Below, piece after piece: positions 50,801-59,461 of a stretch of DNA of 64,000 bases. The position numbers were made by a program, and so were the translations under genes. Under the pieces are notes generated by a model. That model was not told the origin of the DNA, did no database searches, and was given only the letters and a program-made list of their open reading frames with translations. Position 1 is the stretch's first letter, and every line of letters begins with the position of its first letter. Origin of the DNA: Marinobacter zhejiangensis (GTDB lineage: Bacteria; Pseudomonadota; Gammaproteobacteria; Pseudomonadales; Oleiphilaceae); the NCBI RefSeq assembly GCF_900114775.1, contig NZ_FOUE01000003.1:248001-312000 (forward strand). Reading direction: 5' to 3'.

Positions 50801-51373
50801 GCTGTAACGGGACATGGCCCAGCCATACAGGCCGAGGTCCAGCATTTCCTGCACGCCGCTTGGATTGAGTACCGGCATGGAGGCGTCCATGAAAGCGTAG
50901 TCGCTCTGGTGGGGCAGGGTGGAAGACTTACAGGCGTGGTCGTCACCGGCCACCGCGAGAACGCCACCGTACTGGGAACTGCCGGCTGCGTTGGCGTGCT
51001 TGAACACATCACCGGTACGGTCGACCCCGGGGCCTTTACCGTACCAGAGGGCGAAAACGCCGTCGTACTTGGCGCCTTCAAAAATATTCACTTGCTGGGA
51101 ACCCCACACGGCGGTGGCGCCCAGATCTTCGTTTACCCCAGGCAGGAAGTGGACATGGCGCTGCTTGAGGTAGTCCTTGGCTTTCCACAGTACCTGGTCA
51201 AAACCACCCAGGGGGGAGCCGCGGTAGCCGGAGATAAAACCAGCGGTATTGAGGCCGTTGAGTTGGTCCAGCTGAGCCTGGAGCAGGGGGAGCCGTGCCA
51301 GGGCCTGGCTGCCAGTCATGTAAACCGGGCCGGAATCACGTTCCCAAACGTCTTTGAGACTGACATCACGCAT
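47900..51373 (-). CDS. Fused indolepyruvate/2-oxoacid ferredoxin oxidoreductase
   Basis: A 1157-residue single-chain enzyme. It starts with the pyrimidine-binding domain (FISGYRGSPLGGFDQVLW). HFCSGCPHNTST with its cysteines lies near residue 430 and the TPP-binding region follows. A ferredoxin-type cluster segment CEGCGDCGIQSNC is near residue 630, then a gamma domain (GILLTGVGGTGVVTVSALLGMAA) and a long C-terminal DUF6537-like part. It oxidatively decarboxylates aryl or branched 2-oxoacids to acyl-CoA, reducing ferredoxin. Such fused forms are typical of aerobic proteobacteria. AAGGTG precedes the ATG. Confidence 0.92.
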   Translation of the reverse strand: MRDVSLKDVWERDSGPVYMTGSQALARLPLLQAQLDQLNGLNTAGFISGYRGSPLGGFDQVLWKAKDYLKQRHVHFLPGVNEDLGATAVWGSQQVNIFEGAKYDGVFALWYGKGPGVDRTGDVFKHANAAGSSQYGGVLAVAGDDHACKSSTLPHQSDYAFMDASMPVLNPSGVQEMLDLGLYGWAMSRYSGCWVGFKALAEVMDSSISANLDLSRINIQLPEHFKLPEGGLNSRWPDKPLEQEERLHRYKLEAAKAFCRANRLDKTVLSASQPRFGIVTTGKSYLDVIQALADLGLGEAECEALGLTVYKVAMTWPLEPDGIFEFAQGLEEILVVEEKRGLIEDQIRTQLYSWQDQQRPNIIGKRDDQGNELLPSISELTPAMVARAIASRLKDRYCNDTLRQRLDFLTEKETSLAQPKERLERTPHFCSGCPHNTSTRVPEGSRALGGIGCHYMATWMDRGTDTFTQMGGEGVTWLGQAPFTNQKHVFQNLGDGTYFHSGLLAIRAAIASGANITYKVLYNDAVAMTGGQPVDGTLTVQQITHQLYGEGVRRIAVVSDDIDKYPSRADFADRTTFHHRDDLDALQREMREIEGCSVLIYDQTCAAEKRRRRKRGTMVDPDQRVMIHSDVCEGCGDCGIQSNCLSILPKETEQGRKRTIDQSACNKDFSCVRGFCPSFVTVKGGKLKKAPGIGQDVSFAELPEPTFVGEHDPYGILLTGVGGTGVVTVSALLGMAAHLEGKGVSVLDQAGLAQKFGAVVSHIRIANKQEDIHAVRIPAGEADLMMAFDLMVAASDDALAKLDNRFSRSVVNTEASMPAAFTRNADLEFPGESMENTIREASRAEGSWFLDAGGLAKALMGDGMAVNLFTVGFAYQQGLLPLKAESIERAIELNAVAVDKNKQAFLWGRRAAHDLAAVKALAFPQPKGTPVQIMETTDQLIERNKRHLTEYQNEAYAKRYEALVRKVEKAVEAKVGKDPMLIRAVAENYAKVLAYKDEYEVARLFSNGSLRKQLAEQFEGDVELEFNLAPPLLSRGKNGDRPHKLKFGPWMEKVFHILARFKSLRGTPLDVFGYTADRRLERALIREYEADLQWLLKHLSRDHLDAARGLASLPAKIRGFGPVKEAAYEAAQKERQQLRTEINPASTEHNRIASAAV

Positions 51374-52130
51374 AACTATTCACCTTATCCCAGTCCAGGA
51401 CTGGTCATCTTTTCCAGTTAAAACCGTGCACGGGCGGTGACGAAACCGTCTGTGCCAGAAAGCTTGGGGTTGTTGAGTTCAGGAGTGCAGATCAGGACCC
51501 GGCGTGTGCGCGGCGGACAAGGGGCCGGCTAGCATTGCCTGGGTTGGTTGAACTCGGAGGAAAAGATGAGGTGATGGTGATGGGACCGCACAGGGGGTGC
51601 AGTCGAGCTGTATGAGCAGCTGCGTATGGCATGTTGAAATCCTCTCCCACCAACCGGATCACGGTGGCAGTCGTTGTATTGTTGTTGTAGTTCGGCTTAT
51701 GGCCGAGCTTTTGATTTCAGCGTTCGCTGACCCTCATGAGGGGCGAACAAGGGCTCAAACTAGATGCTTTTTCTAAACACGTCAACGATTATTTCGTGAC
51801 CAAAAGGTCGATGTACGAGGTTCGCCTGGCGCGGTGCTGCTGTCTCTGATTGGAGGCTCTCAGTCGCTTGTTTGTTTCGTTATCTTCTGTTTTTTCCGGG
51901 GTTTGTCAGCTGGGTTTTGGCTGGTGTCCACCCATTTGAACGGTCGCATTTCGCGGGTTGGGAGAGGGCATATAACGGACGTCTCGGTTTTTACTTATCC
52001 TGGGCGTTGGTGAGCCCCGGGAATGGCTCTGTGTCAGGTCGGACAAAAACTTGGGGCGACGATTTTCCCCGGCTCCGGTAGACTGCAGCGCTTTCCTGAC
52101 TCTCTGACCGAACCACTGCCCTGGGGTGTT
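51374..52130. other. Long intergenic region between divergent genes, with a strong hairpin
   Basis: About 750 bases without a credible gene. GTTCGC(TGA)CCCTCA/TGAGGG/GCGAAC at 51722-51748 forms a near-perfect 12-bp stem with a three-base bulge, about 350 bases upstream of the oxidoreductase start. It could lie in a long leader or be a terminator of an unseen transcript. Nothing else is recognised. Confidence 0.5.
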
Positions 52131-52943
52131 ATGTTTGACCTGTCGATGGTGCAGTACACGCTGATCGGACTGATTTTTATCTGGAGCGGTTTCGTGCGCT
52201 CTGGACTGGGGTTCGGTGGCGCGGTACTCTCCCTGCCTTTCCTGCTGCTGGTGCACAATGATCCGTTGGTGTACCTGCCCCTTATCTCCGTACACCTGCT
52301 AGTGTTCTCATCGCTGACCATCTGGCTGAACAACCGGAAACGGGCGTCAGGGACAACCCTGACCTCAGGCCCAGCCGCGACGGTGGAGACTCCGGTAAGT
52401 TCGGTGGACTGGCCGTACCTGTGGCGTATCCTGGCCATCATGATCGTCCCCAAGCTCATCGGTGTGTTCGGATTGATCACCCTGCCAGCGAACGTCATGA
52501 GCGTGATCATCTTTGGGATTGTGTCTGTCTATTCACTGTCCTACATCCTCAACCGACCGTTCCGCAGCAACAGCAAGGTGGTGGATACCCTGTTCCTGAT
52601 GCTTGGCGGGTACATCAGTGGCACCTCTCTGATTGGGGCGCCGTTGATCATTGCCGTGGTCGCTCAGCACGTTGCCCGTGAACGTCTGAGGGATACCCTG
52701 TTCGCTCTCTGGTTCATCCTGGTCACCATCAAGATGGCGGCGTTTGTCTGGGCGGGCGTTGATCTCCAGCTGATTCACCATCTCTGGTTGTTGCCGTGTG
52801 CCGCCATTGGCCATGTCATTGGTCTGCGCTTCCACGAGCGTATGCTGCAGGCAGAAACACCGGTGTTTTTCCGGGTGCTTGGCCTGGTCTTGCTGGTGAT
52901 CAGCTTCATCGGCCTGGGGCAGGTGTTGCTGGGGAGTGCCTGA
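52131..52943 (+). CDS. TauE/SafE-family membrane transporter
   Basis: A 270-residue protein with about eight transmembrane helices in two TauE/SafE repeats: FVRSGLGFGGAVLSLPFLLL in the first and MLGGYISGTSLIGAPLII in the second. The family exports sulfite, sulfoacetate or similar organic anions. The ATG was chosen because the upstream frame is not membrane-like. GGGGTGTT lies before it. Confidence 0.82.
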   Translation: MFDLSMVQYTLIGLIFIWSGFVRSGLGFGGAVLSLPFLLLVHNDPLVYLPLISVHLLVFSSLTIWLNNRKRASGTTLTSGPAATVETPVSSVDWPYLWRILAIMIVPKLIGVFGLITLPANVMSVIIFGIVSVYSLSYILNRPFRSNSKVVDTLFLMLGGYISGTSLIGAPLIIAVVAQHVARERLRDTLFALWFILVTIKMAAFVWAGVDLQLIHHLWLLPCAAIGHVIGLRFHERMLQAETPVFFRVLGLVLLVISFIGLGQVLLGSA

Positions 52944-53097
52944 TAAACCAGGCTAATGGGTTGTCCTTGCTCCGTTTGGCGCTAACCCCCGGAGGGTTAT
53001 CTCCAATTGGTCTTGGCAGCCAGGCTGCAGGTCGGTTTGGTCGTTTTATAATCAACACTGGTGCAGTGTAAGCTGCTGCAACCTCGGAGGTGTGATT

Positions 53098-53637
53098 ATG
53101 AAACGGCTCTTTTATCTGGTCGATCACATTGATCACGTGCAGGACATATCCGACGACCTGCACACCCGCGGCATCACCGACTGGCGTTTCCATGTGGTCA
53201 GTAAGGACGAAGCTGGGCTGTATACCCACCGTCTGCACCGGGCCAGCGTTCTGGATCGGACGGATCTGGCTCGTTACGTCGAACGGGGCATGCTGATCGG
53301 CCTGGTCCTGGGACTTTCCTTTACCCTGCCTCTGGCGCTCTTCGCCAACCTGGGATGGCCAACCATCGCCTGGGCGGGGTTAGCGGTGTTTTCGGTCATG
53401 GCCGGCGGCTGGTTGGGTGGTTTTGGCGGCATATCGGCAGAAAACTACCGGATACGACGCTTCCACGATGCGATTGAGGCCGGCAAGTATCTGGTGATGG
53501 TGGATGTTCCCAAAAAATTCGCCGAAGAAATTGAACAGGAAATGTTGGAGCATCACCCGGAAGCCCTGCTGAAGGCGGAGGGCAGCAGCTTCAACAATCC
53601 CTTTGCAAGCCCCGATGGGCGCGTCCATATCGTGTGA
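53098..53637 (+). CDS. Hypothetical membrane-associated protein with central two-helix segment
   Basis: A 179-residue protein with soluble N- and C-terminal parts flanking two transmembrane helices (about 65-85 and 92-112), the second glycine-rich (GGWLGGFGGI). The N-terminus (RLFYLVDHIDHVQDISDDLHTRGI) looks like a ferredoxin-like ligand or nucleotide domain seen in DUF1269-type proteins. GGAGGTG lies just before the ATG. Function unknown. Confidence 0.72.
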   Translation: MKRLFYLVDHIDHVQDISDDLHTRGITDWRFHVVSKDEAGLYTHRLHRASVLDRTDLARYVERGMLIGLVLGLSFTLPLALFANLGWPTIAWAGLAVFSVMAGGWLGGFGGISAENYRIRRFHDAIEAGKYLVMVDVPKKFAEEIEQEMLEHHPEALLKAEGSSFNNPFASPDGRVHIV

Positions 53638-53782
53638 AGTTTTCCTCGCTGCCTTAAATGGCGAGAGGGGGACTGGCCGCCTTGCCAGATCTGGAGGCTG
53701 TTGTATTCTGTCAGGTCAACGGGTTGCCTGGTAACGTCGGGCAGCCCTAACAACGTGCCTTATCTTAAGGGAATCGCTTCCC

Positions 53783-54463
53783 ATGAAAGTATTGTTACTC
53801 GGGGCGACCGGGTTGACCGGGAACCACTGTTTGCAGGGGTTGCTGGCAACACCGGAGGTTGAGCGGGTGTATACCCTCACGCGCCGCCCATTGGCGCAAA
53901 CGCACCCAAAGCTGACCGCTGCGGAGGCAGACTTCGAGCACCTTGAGGCCTCGGCCCATTTCTTTGAAGTGGATGTCATTGTCTGCTGCCTGGGCTCTAC
54001 CATTCGTCAGGCGGGTTCCCGGGAGCGTTTTTACCGGATTGATCACGACTATTGTCTGGAAGCGGCTCGCATCGGCAAGGCCCGTGGTGCCAAGGCATTT
54101 TTACTGATGTCGGCCGTTGGCGCCTCGCCGTCATCGACGGTGTTCTACAACCGGGTGAAAGGCGAACTCGAGCGGGACATCATCGCACTGCATTACCCGT
54201 TGTTGTCGATCTACCACCCCGGCCTTCTACTGGGGCATCGCCAGGAGCACCGGTTGGGCGAGGCGGCGCTGTCCAGGGTCATGCCGTTGCTTAATCGGGG
54301 GCTGATTGGCCCGTTGAGCCGCTATCGCGGGGTGGAGGCGGACATGGTGGCCCACGCCATGGTCAACGAGGTGCGGGAGCTGTCTCTGCCGGAACTGACC
54401 GGGCCGCGGGTAGAAGAGCGTCACTACGAGGACATTGTGGCGCTGGCGGTCGCATCCACGTAG
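53783..54463 (+). CDS. NAD(P)-binding SDR-like protein (HTATIP2/YwnB type)
   Basis: A 226-residue atypical short-chain dehydrogenase with the Rossmann motif LLGATGLTGNHCLQ at the N-terminus, VIVCCLGSTIRQAGS for the NAD pocket, and YNRVKGELERDI with the Tyr-x-x-x-Lys-like pair near residue 120. It is likely a NAD(P)H-dependent oxidoreductase or regulatory nucleotide sensor. Substrate not known. Confidence 0.78.
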   Translation: MKVLLLGATGLTGNHCLQGLLATPEVERVYTLTRRPLAQTHPKLTAAEADFEHLEASAHFFEVDVIVCCLGSTIRQAGSRERFYRIDHDYCLEAARIGKARGAKAFLLMSAVGASPSSTVFYNRVKGELERDIIALHYPLLSIYHPGLLLGHRQEHRLGEAALSRVMPLLNRGLIGPLSRYRGVEADMVAHAMVNEVRELSLPELTGPRVEERHYEDIVALAVAST

Positions 54464-54511
54464 TGGAAAGTGCCTATTCGCAGTGCCGCGCAATTTCCTT
54501 AGCGTTCATGA

Positions 54512-55225
54512 ATGAATCCCTTCACACCCGTTTATCATTTGCAGCCCGGCAAAGTCCGGGCTGAATTTTTTCGCCTTCTGCCCATCTCGCTTTTTGTGGT
54601 GGCGTTTGGTGCCGCGTTTGGCCTGGCTGCCAGCCAGGCCGGCCTGAGCCCGCTGCAGTCCATTCTGATGAGTACCACGGTATTTGCCGGCGCCTCGCAA
54701 TTTGCGGCTCTGGACATGTGGGGAACCCAGGTATCGGTTCTGCCGCTGGTTGCCGTGGTGTTTGCCATCAACTCCCGACACTTGCTGATGGGGGCGTCGC
54801 TGTACCCCATGTTGCGGGAGCTGCCGGTCGGTCAGCGCTACGGCATTTTGCTGGTGCTGACCGATGCCAACTGGGCGGTGGCGGCCCAGGACTACCAGAA
54901 TGGTCGCCGTAACCTGGAGGTTATTCTGGGTGGAGGGCTGGTACTGTGGCTGGCCTGGCTGCTGGGCTCCCTGCTGGGGGTGTATTTTGGTGGGTTGTTG
55001 CAGGATCCCCAGGCTCTTGGGCTGGACATGGTCCTGGGCTGCTTCCTGCTGGCCATGGCGCTGGGCGGTAAGAAATCACCACGGGTGCTGGTGGCCTGGA
55101 GTGTCGCCGCGCTGGCCTCAATGGCCGCCTACTGGTGGCTGCCACCCAACACCCATGTGGTGATCGGGGCACTGGCTGGCGGCGTTGTGGGCTACTTCTG
55201 GCTAGAGGGGAGCAAGCAGCCATGA
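54512..55225 (+). CDS. azlC: AzlC-family branched-chain amino-acid exporter, large subunit
   Basis: A 237-residue inner-membrane protein with about seven helices and the AzlC signature FGAAFGLAASQAGLSPLQS followed by VFAGASQFAAL and FAINSRHLLMGASLYP. With AzlD it exports branched-chain amino acids and analogues. Its TGA overlaps the ATG of azlD. Confidence 0.92.
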   Translation: MNPFTPVYHLQPGKVRAEFFRLLPISLFVVAFGAAFGLAASQAGLSPLQSILMSTTVFAGASQFAALDMWGTQVSVLPLVAVVFAINSRHLLMGASLYPMLRELPVGQRYGILLVLTDANWAVAAQDYQNGRRNLEVILGGGLVLWLAWLLGSLLGVYFGGLLQDPQALGLDMVLGCFLLAMALGGKKSPRVLVAWSVAALASMAAYWWLPPNTHVVIGALAGGVVGYFWLEGSKQP

Positions 55226-55533
55226 CCATCGAAACTACGGCATTAGGCACCCTCGCATTGATCGCCATCATGGCGGTCGTTACGCTCGCCACACGTTTTG
55301 GCGGCGTGTTCCTGATGTCCTTTGTGCGCATCAGCCCCCGCATTGAAAGCTTCATCAATGCCATGGCCAGTTCGGTCCTGATCGCCATCATCGTACCCAT
55401 GGCCTGGGAAGGGGACGCCGGTGCAAGGCTGGCCCTGCTGACAACCGCGGTGCTTGTGCTGCTGATTCGTAAACCTCTGCCTGCCATCGCACTGGGTATT
55501 GCCACAGCGGCGCTGGTTCGCTACCTGGGGTGA
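55222..55533 (+). CDS. azlD: AzlD-family branched-chain amino-acid exporter, small subunit
   Basis: A 103-residue protein with three or four helices: ATRFGGVFLMSFVRISPRIESFINAMASSVLIAI is typical of AzlD. The ATG overlaps the stop of azlC (ATGA), so translation is coupled. It forms a small export complex with AzlC. Confidence 0.92.
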   Translation: MTIETTALGTLALIAIMAVVTLATRFGGVFLMSFVRISPRIESFINAMASSVLIAIIVPMAWEGDAGARLALLTTAVLVLLIRKPLPAIALGIATAALVRYLG

Positions 55534-55623
55534 GTTCCGGGGTGCTGTGCAGAATGTCGGGGCTGGACTAGGCTCAAAGGGTAACCCTTGAGTCCCGGCG
55601 CCCTGCGCTCTACGGAGGTTCCC

Positions 55624-55839
55624 ATGTCCAATCATCACACCTACAAGAAAGTGGAAGTGGTCGGCTCGTCCAAGAACAGCATCGAAGACGCCATTAGCAG
55701 TGCCTTGGAGGAATGCAGCAAGAGCATTCGCAACATGGAGTGGTTTGAGGTGCAGGAGACCCGTGGCCATGTGGTTGACGGCAAGGTTGCCCATTACCAG
55801 GTGGTGATGAAGGTTGGTTTCCGCATTGAAGGCAGTTAG
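55624..55839 (+). CDS. Dodecin flavin-binding protein
   Basis: A 71-residue dodecin: HTYKKVEVVGSSKNSIEDAISSALEECSK at the start and IRNMEWFEVQETRGHVVDG with the conserved Trp that stacks on flavin. Dodecins assemble as hollow dodecamers that store or buffer FMN/FAD or coenzyme A. CGGAGG precedes the ATG by five bases. Confidence 0.92.
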   Translation: MSNHHTYKKVEVVGSSKNSIEDAISSALEECSKSIRNMEWFEVQETRGHVVDGKVAHYQVVMKVGFRIEGS

Positions 55840-55841
55840 CG

Positions 55842-56384
55842 CTAACCGCCGGAGCGGGCAATGACCTCATAGCGTGAACCGTTAGCGCTGGGCGTGCTGG
55901 CAAACAGGCTCAGGTGGTTCACCTCGAATGGTGGGGCGCTGAATGCCTGCAGTTCCTCCACGCAGCGGCCAATGCTGTCCCGGTTTACACTTTTGGCCAT
56001 TCGGGGGATCCGGGCAATGGTCACATGGGGGCGATACCGGCGTTCCTCCATATCCAGCCCCAAGGCGGCCAGCTGGTCTCTGTCTTGCTGATGAAGGGCG
56101 CTGAGCGGCGCTTCCGGCTTTACTCCCAGCCAGATTGCCCGGTGCTTGAAATGGCCGGCGCCGGTGATGGTCAGGTTAAACGGAGTAAATGCGGTGGCGC
56201 GCACGGCCGCCTGGACAGACTCGGCGGCAGATTTTTCGACAGACCCAATGAAGTTCACGGTCAGGTGCAGTTGGTGGAACGACTGCCAGCGGATTCCCGG
56301 AACATGTCCCAGGCAGTTTTGAATGGAGTGGCGGATGGCGACCGGTAACTCGATACCGGTAAACAACCGTAACTGATCGCTCAT
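55842..56384 (-). CDS. thpR: RNA 2',3'-cyclic phosphodiesterase ThpR
   Basis: A 180-residue 2H-phosphoesterase. The two catalytic His-x-Thr motifs are HLTV (about residue 40) and HVTI (about 121). The family opens RNA 2',3'-cyclic phosphates to 2'-phosphates and can ligate RNA in vitro. Its ATG overlaps the stop of the upstream gene (TAATG). Convergent with the dodecin gene. Confidence 0.92.
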   Translation of the reverse strand: MSDQLRLFTGIELPVAIRHSIQNCLGHVPGIRWQSFHQLHLTVNFIGSVEKSAAESVQAAVRATAFTPFNLTITGAGHFKHRAIWLGVKPEAPLSALHQQDRDQLAALGLDMEERRYRPHVTIARIPRMAKSVNRDSIGRCVEELQAFSAPPFEVNHLSLFASTPSANGSRYEVIARSGG

Positions 56385-57064
56385 TAGCGGTGTAAATGCT
56401 CCGTGCCCCTGATCATCCGCCGGCGGATGGCTTCAATCAGCTGGTTCATCAATTCCCGGCAATCGCCATCATACAGCAGACGAAACTTCTGATGCAGGCG
56501 CTCCCGCTCTCCCTCCGCCTGATTCCCGGTTTCATCGCGCAGGTCCTGATACTGGCAGCCCGCCAGGTGGGCCTTAATCTCGTGGTCAATCAACCGACTG
56601 GCAAGATCATCGACGTGGGCGGAACAAAACGGCCGGACGTTGTTCAGCACTGTGCGCGCTTCCAGTGCCGCGTTGCGGGCCTGAACCCGGCTATCGGAGG
56701 CGGCTTCCCCAGTTTCCGCAGCCCGCAGGAACGTGCCCAGTTTATCGTGCAGGTCGCAGACCAGTGGCCAGAGCCGGTCGTAGGCGGTTTTCTCTACACC
56801 GAGACGGTCGGAGTCCAGCGGAGAGCTCTCAGGGGTTGGCCTGCCTGAGCCGTTAAACTGTTCCACCCGAAGGTCATCCATCTCATGCCAGAGCGTATCG
56901 AGCCGCTGCTTGGTCTGCTCCAGATCTTCCTGGCAGCGGCTACTGATTCTTCGGCTGGAAATGAGGGCAATCAGGGCAAGGACCAACCCTGTTGCCGCCA
57001 GGATCAATGGCAGAGAGCCCTCTGACAGCGCAAACAGATTGGCGAGCAGGCTTCCGGCGTCCAT
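56384..57064 (-). CDS. Membrane-anchored helical protein of unknown function
   Basis: A 226-residue protein with one transmembrane helix (about 17-38) followed by a coiled coil (SSRCQEDLEQTKQRLDTLWHEMDDLR) and a charged helical C-terminal domain. No family is recognised. The ATG follows AGGAGTT directly. A much longer frame upstream looks non-coding (Pro/Arg-rich). It is translationally coupled to thpR through TAATG. Confidence 0.7.
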   Translation of the reverse strand: MDAGSLLANLFALSEGSLPLILAATGLVLALIALISSRRISSRCQEDLEQTKQRLDTLWHEMDDLRVEQFNGSGRPTPESSPLDSDRLGVEKTAYDRLWPLVCDLHDKLGTFLRAAETGEAASDSRVQARNAALEARTVLNNVRPFCSAHVDDLASRLIDHEIKAHLAGCQYQDLRDETGNQAEGERERLHQKFRLLYDGDCRELMNQLIEAIRRRMIRGTEHLHR

Positions 57065-57231
57065 AACTCCTGGCCTCTGGCGGGTGGGGCATCGTGGTGA
57101 GCTGTTCTTAGTGTAGACCAGCCCCGGTACCTTTGGCGGGTGAGAAGCCCGGTTTGGTGGTCTATTCTGAGTAGTGGCTGGGGGTGAGGCCGGGAGGCTT
57201 TCGATGGCCTGGATTTGAGGGGGAGGTCGCC

Positions 57232-58095
57232 ATGCGTTATCGGCTGAAGCCCAAGCGGGCATTGGGTTCCGAGCTGCGGAGTTTGTATCGTTCACTCAAT
57301 GAAAACCTGGCGTTGGCTTTGTTGATGGCTTGTCGGGAGCCGGAACGGGGCGTACATCTGGCGCGGCGCGGCTGCAAGGAGCTGCGGGCTCTGATACGAC
57401 TATTGGGTGGGGGGGCTGCGAACCAGCGCTTCTACCGGTCGTTGGCAGCGGGATTGTCCGCAGAAAGGGATACAGCGGTTATGCCGGCGACCTGGCAGAT
57501 GCTGCAGGCGAATATGCCTCTGTTGCAGTCGAAAGCGTTCCACCCGGTCGGGCATTGGCTGGCGGAGCTGGCCGAGACTCCGGCGGCGCTGGATGGGCGT
57601 GATGCCATGTTTCTCGGGCTGGCTCAGGAAGCTGAGGCGCGGTGCCACAGGGAGCCGGAGTTTGAGATACCTGAGGGTATCGCGGCACTCGAGCTGCGAG
57701 TGGCATGGGTGTATCGGCGAGCCAGGCGGGCTCAGCTGATGGCGCGAAAAACGGGTGTGGCGGATGATTTTCACCGTTTCCGCCGGCGCAGTAAGGATCT
57801 TTACTACAGCCTGCGTTTTCTCAAGCCGCTGATGTCGGCGCCGGGGCGTCGGCTGGTGGGGCAGCTGAAGGCATTGACGGAGCTTCAGGGCCTCGCCAAC
57901 GACGTGGCCGTTCTTGACGAGTACCTGGCGGCCAACGCCGACCGGTTGAAGCTGACTCAGGTTAGCTGGAACCGGTTACGCCGTGCCTTGATCATGGGGG
58001 AACAGCAGCTGCAGGCCGAGGTCTACGAGCGCGCCGGTCCCATTCTGGCGGCCGGGCCAGCTCAGTTCGTCCGCACCCTCAAATTGTCCGGTTAA
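57232..58095 (+). CDS. CHAD-domain protein
   Basis: A 287-residue helical CHAD protein rich in His, Arg and Lys. The pattern RGVHLARRGCKELRALIRLL near residue 43 and DDFHRFRRRSKDLYYSLRFL near residue 180 is the conserved basic face that binds inorganic polyphosphate. It therefore probably localises to polyphosphate granules. GGGAGG precedes the ATG. The end overlaps the convergent GNAT-like gene by four bases. Confidence 0.85.
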   Translation: MRYRLKPKRALGSELRSLYRSLNENLALALLMACREPERGVHLARRGCKELRALIRLLGGGAANQRFYRSLAAGLSAERDTAVMPATWQMLQANMPLLQSKAFHPVGHWLAELAETPAALDGRDAMFLGLAQEAEARCHREPEFEIPEGIAALELRVAWVYRRARRAQLMARKTGVADDFHRFRRRSKDLYYSLRFLKPLMSAPGRRLVGQLKALTELQGLANDVAVLDEYLAANADRLKLTQVSWNRLRRALIMGEQQLQAEVYERAGPILAAGPAQFVRTLKLSG

Positions 58096-59234
58096 CCTTG
58101 CCGGAAGGGCAATGCAGACAGCGCTTCTTCCCGGTAGGCCTGCACCTGAAGGCGCTCGTCCCGGCAGAAGTTGCCGATTGCCGCCCGGAAGTCCGGGTGA
58201 CTGATGCCATGCCAGGAATGAGTAAGGATGGGTTCGAAACCGCGGATCAGCTTGTGCTCTCCCTGGGCGCCGGCATCGAAGCGGCTCAGCCCGTGGCGAA
58301 TGGCCAGCTCGATTCCCTGGTAGTAACAGGTTTCGAAATGCAGATGGTTGTACTCTTCCAGGCACCCCCAGTATCGGCCATAGAGCGTGTCTTCGCCGAT
58401 CAGGAAGAGGGCGCCTGCGATCAGTGCTCCGTCTTTTTCTGCCATGATCAGGTGGAGCTGTTCGGGTTGCCGCTGCTGCAAGGCCTGAAAGAAGTCCAGG
58501 TTCAGGTAGGGGTGCTGGCCCCGTTTGAAGTAGGTGGCTCGGTAAAACTCATAAAACGCCGCAAGCACCCGCAGGGGCACGTCTTGACCGGGGTAATGTC
58601 GGAACTGGATGCCTTGCTCGGCGACCTGCTGTCGCTCCCGCCGGATCGATTTACGTTTGCGTGAGGTGAGTGTTGCCAGGAAGTCGTCGAACTGGTGATA
58701 GCCCCGGTTATGCCAGTGGAACTGGCAGCCCAGACGATGGAGGGACCCTGGCAGGTTGAGCAGTGCCTGGTCTTCAGCGTCTGGAAAGAGCAGGTGCCAG
58801 GAATGGGCACCAAGTTCCGTTATCAGCCGGTCAAGGGCGTTGTGGATCATGTCTGGGGTCAACCGTTCCCGGTGCTGCGGGTTAAGCAGCAACCTTGGCC
58901 CTTCCGCTGGGGTAAAAGGTACCGCAACCAGCAGCTTGGGATAGTAGGGCAGGCCGTGGCGTTGATAGGCATCGGCCCAGCCCCAGTCGAACACGTATTC
59001 CCCCATGGAGTGGGTTTTCAGGTAGGCGGGGGCAACCCCGGCAAGGGCGTCGTCCAGCCGGAATTCGATGTGGGCCGGTTGCCATCCGGTACCGCGAGTG
59101 GTGCACCCGGAAGTTTCCAGAGCCGCTAGGAAGCGATGTCGAAGGAAGGGGTTGCCGGTACCGCTGAAGCGGTCCCAGGTGGCTTCGGGAATGTCAGCGA
59201 TGGAGGCAACCGTGTGCAGGGTCAGGTCGGGCAT
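58092..59234 (-). CDS. GNAT-superfamily protein, COG3146/DUF482 type
   Basis: A 380-residue protein of the COG3146 peptidogalycan/FemAB-like acetyltransferase group. Signatures are LTSRKRKSIRRERQQVAEQGI in the middle, AALFLIGEDTLYGRYWG and HLHFETCYYQGIELAI towards the end, then AGAQGEHKLIRGFEPI. It may transfer an aminoacyl or acyl group in envelope biogenesis. The chosen ATG has GGA eight bases upstream; a 40-codon longer frame is unlikely. Confidence 0.85.
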   Translation of the reverse strand: MPDLTLHTVASIADIPEATWDRFSGTGNPFLRHRFLAALETSGCTTRGTGWQPAHIEFRLDDALAGVAPAYLKTHSMGEYVFDWGWADAYQRHGLPYYPKLLVAVPFTPAEGPRLLLNPQHRERLTPDMIHNALDRLITELGAHSWHLLFPDAEDQALLNLPGSLHRLGCQFHWHNRGYHQFDDFLATLTSRKRKSIRRERQQVAEQGIQFRHYPGQDVPLRVLAAFYEFYRATYFKRGQHPYLNLDFFQALQQRQPEQLHLIMAEKDGALIAGALFLIGEDTLYGRYWGCLEEYNHLHFETCYYQGIELAIRHGLSRFDAGAQGEHKLIRGFEPILTHSWHGISHPDFRAAIGNFCRDERLQVQAYREEALSALPFRQG

Positions 59235-59363
59235 GGAGTCTATCCGGATGGTGGCTATCGCACACGATACCGGCAAACGCCTTGGCATACACCCGTCGCG
59301 GGTGTTTTCTGGCTCCGGGCGAGCGGAGGCAGTGCTGATCATTGGGTGAGGCAATGACGGTAA

Positions 59364-59378
59364 TTATATTTTATATAA
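59364..59378 (+). promoter_or_regulatory. AT-rich promoter/operator region of the sulfide-oxidation operon
   Basis: TTATA-TTTTA-TATAA is an inverted repeat in a very AT-rich 60-base stretch about 85-100 bases before the first gene. AT-rich dyads of this kind are bound by ArsR-type persulfide sensors such as BigR/SqrR in related operons. No such regulator gene is in the window, so this is an inference. Confidence 0.35.
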
Positions 59379-59461
59379 AAAAATGATCTATGCTTATAAC
59401 TATAAATGTGTTTTATTAGAGGGCAACGATACAGTCAACCCAAACGGACGATGGAGGAACG

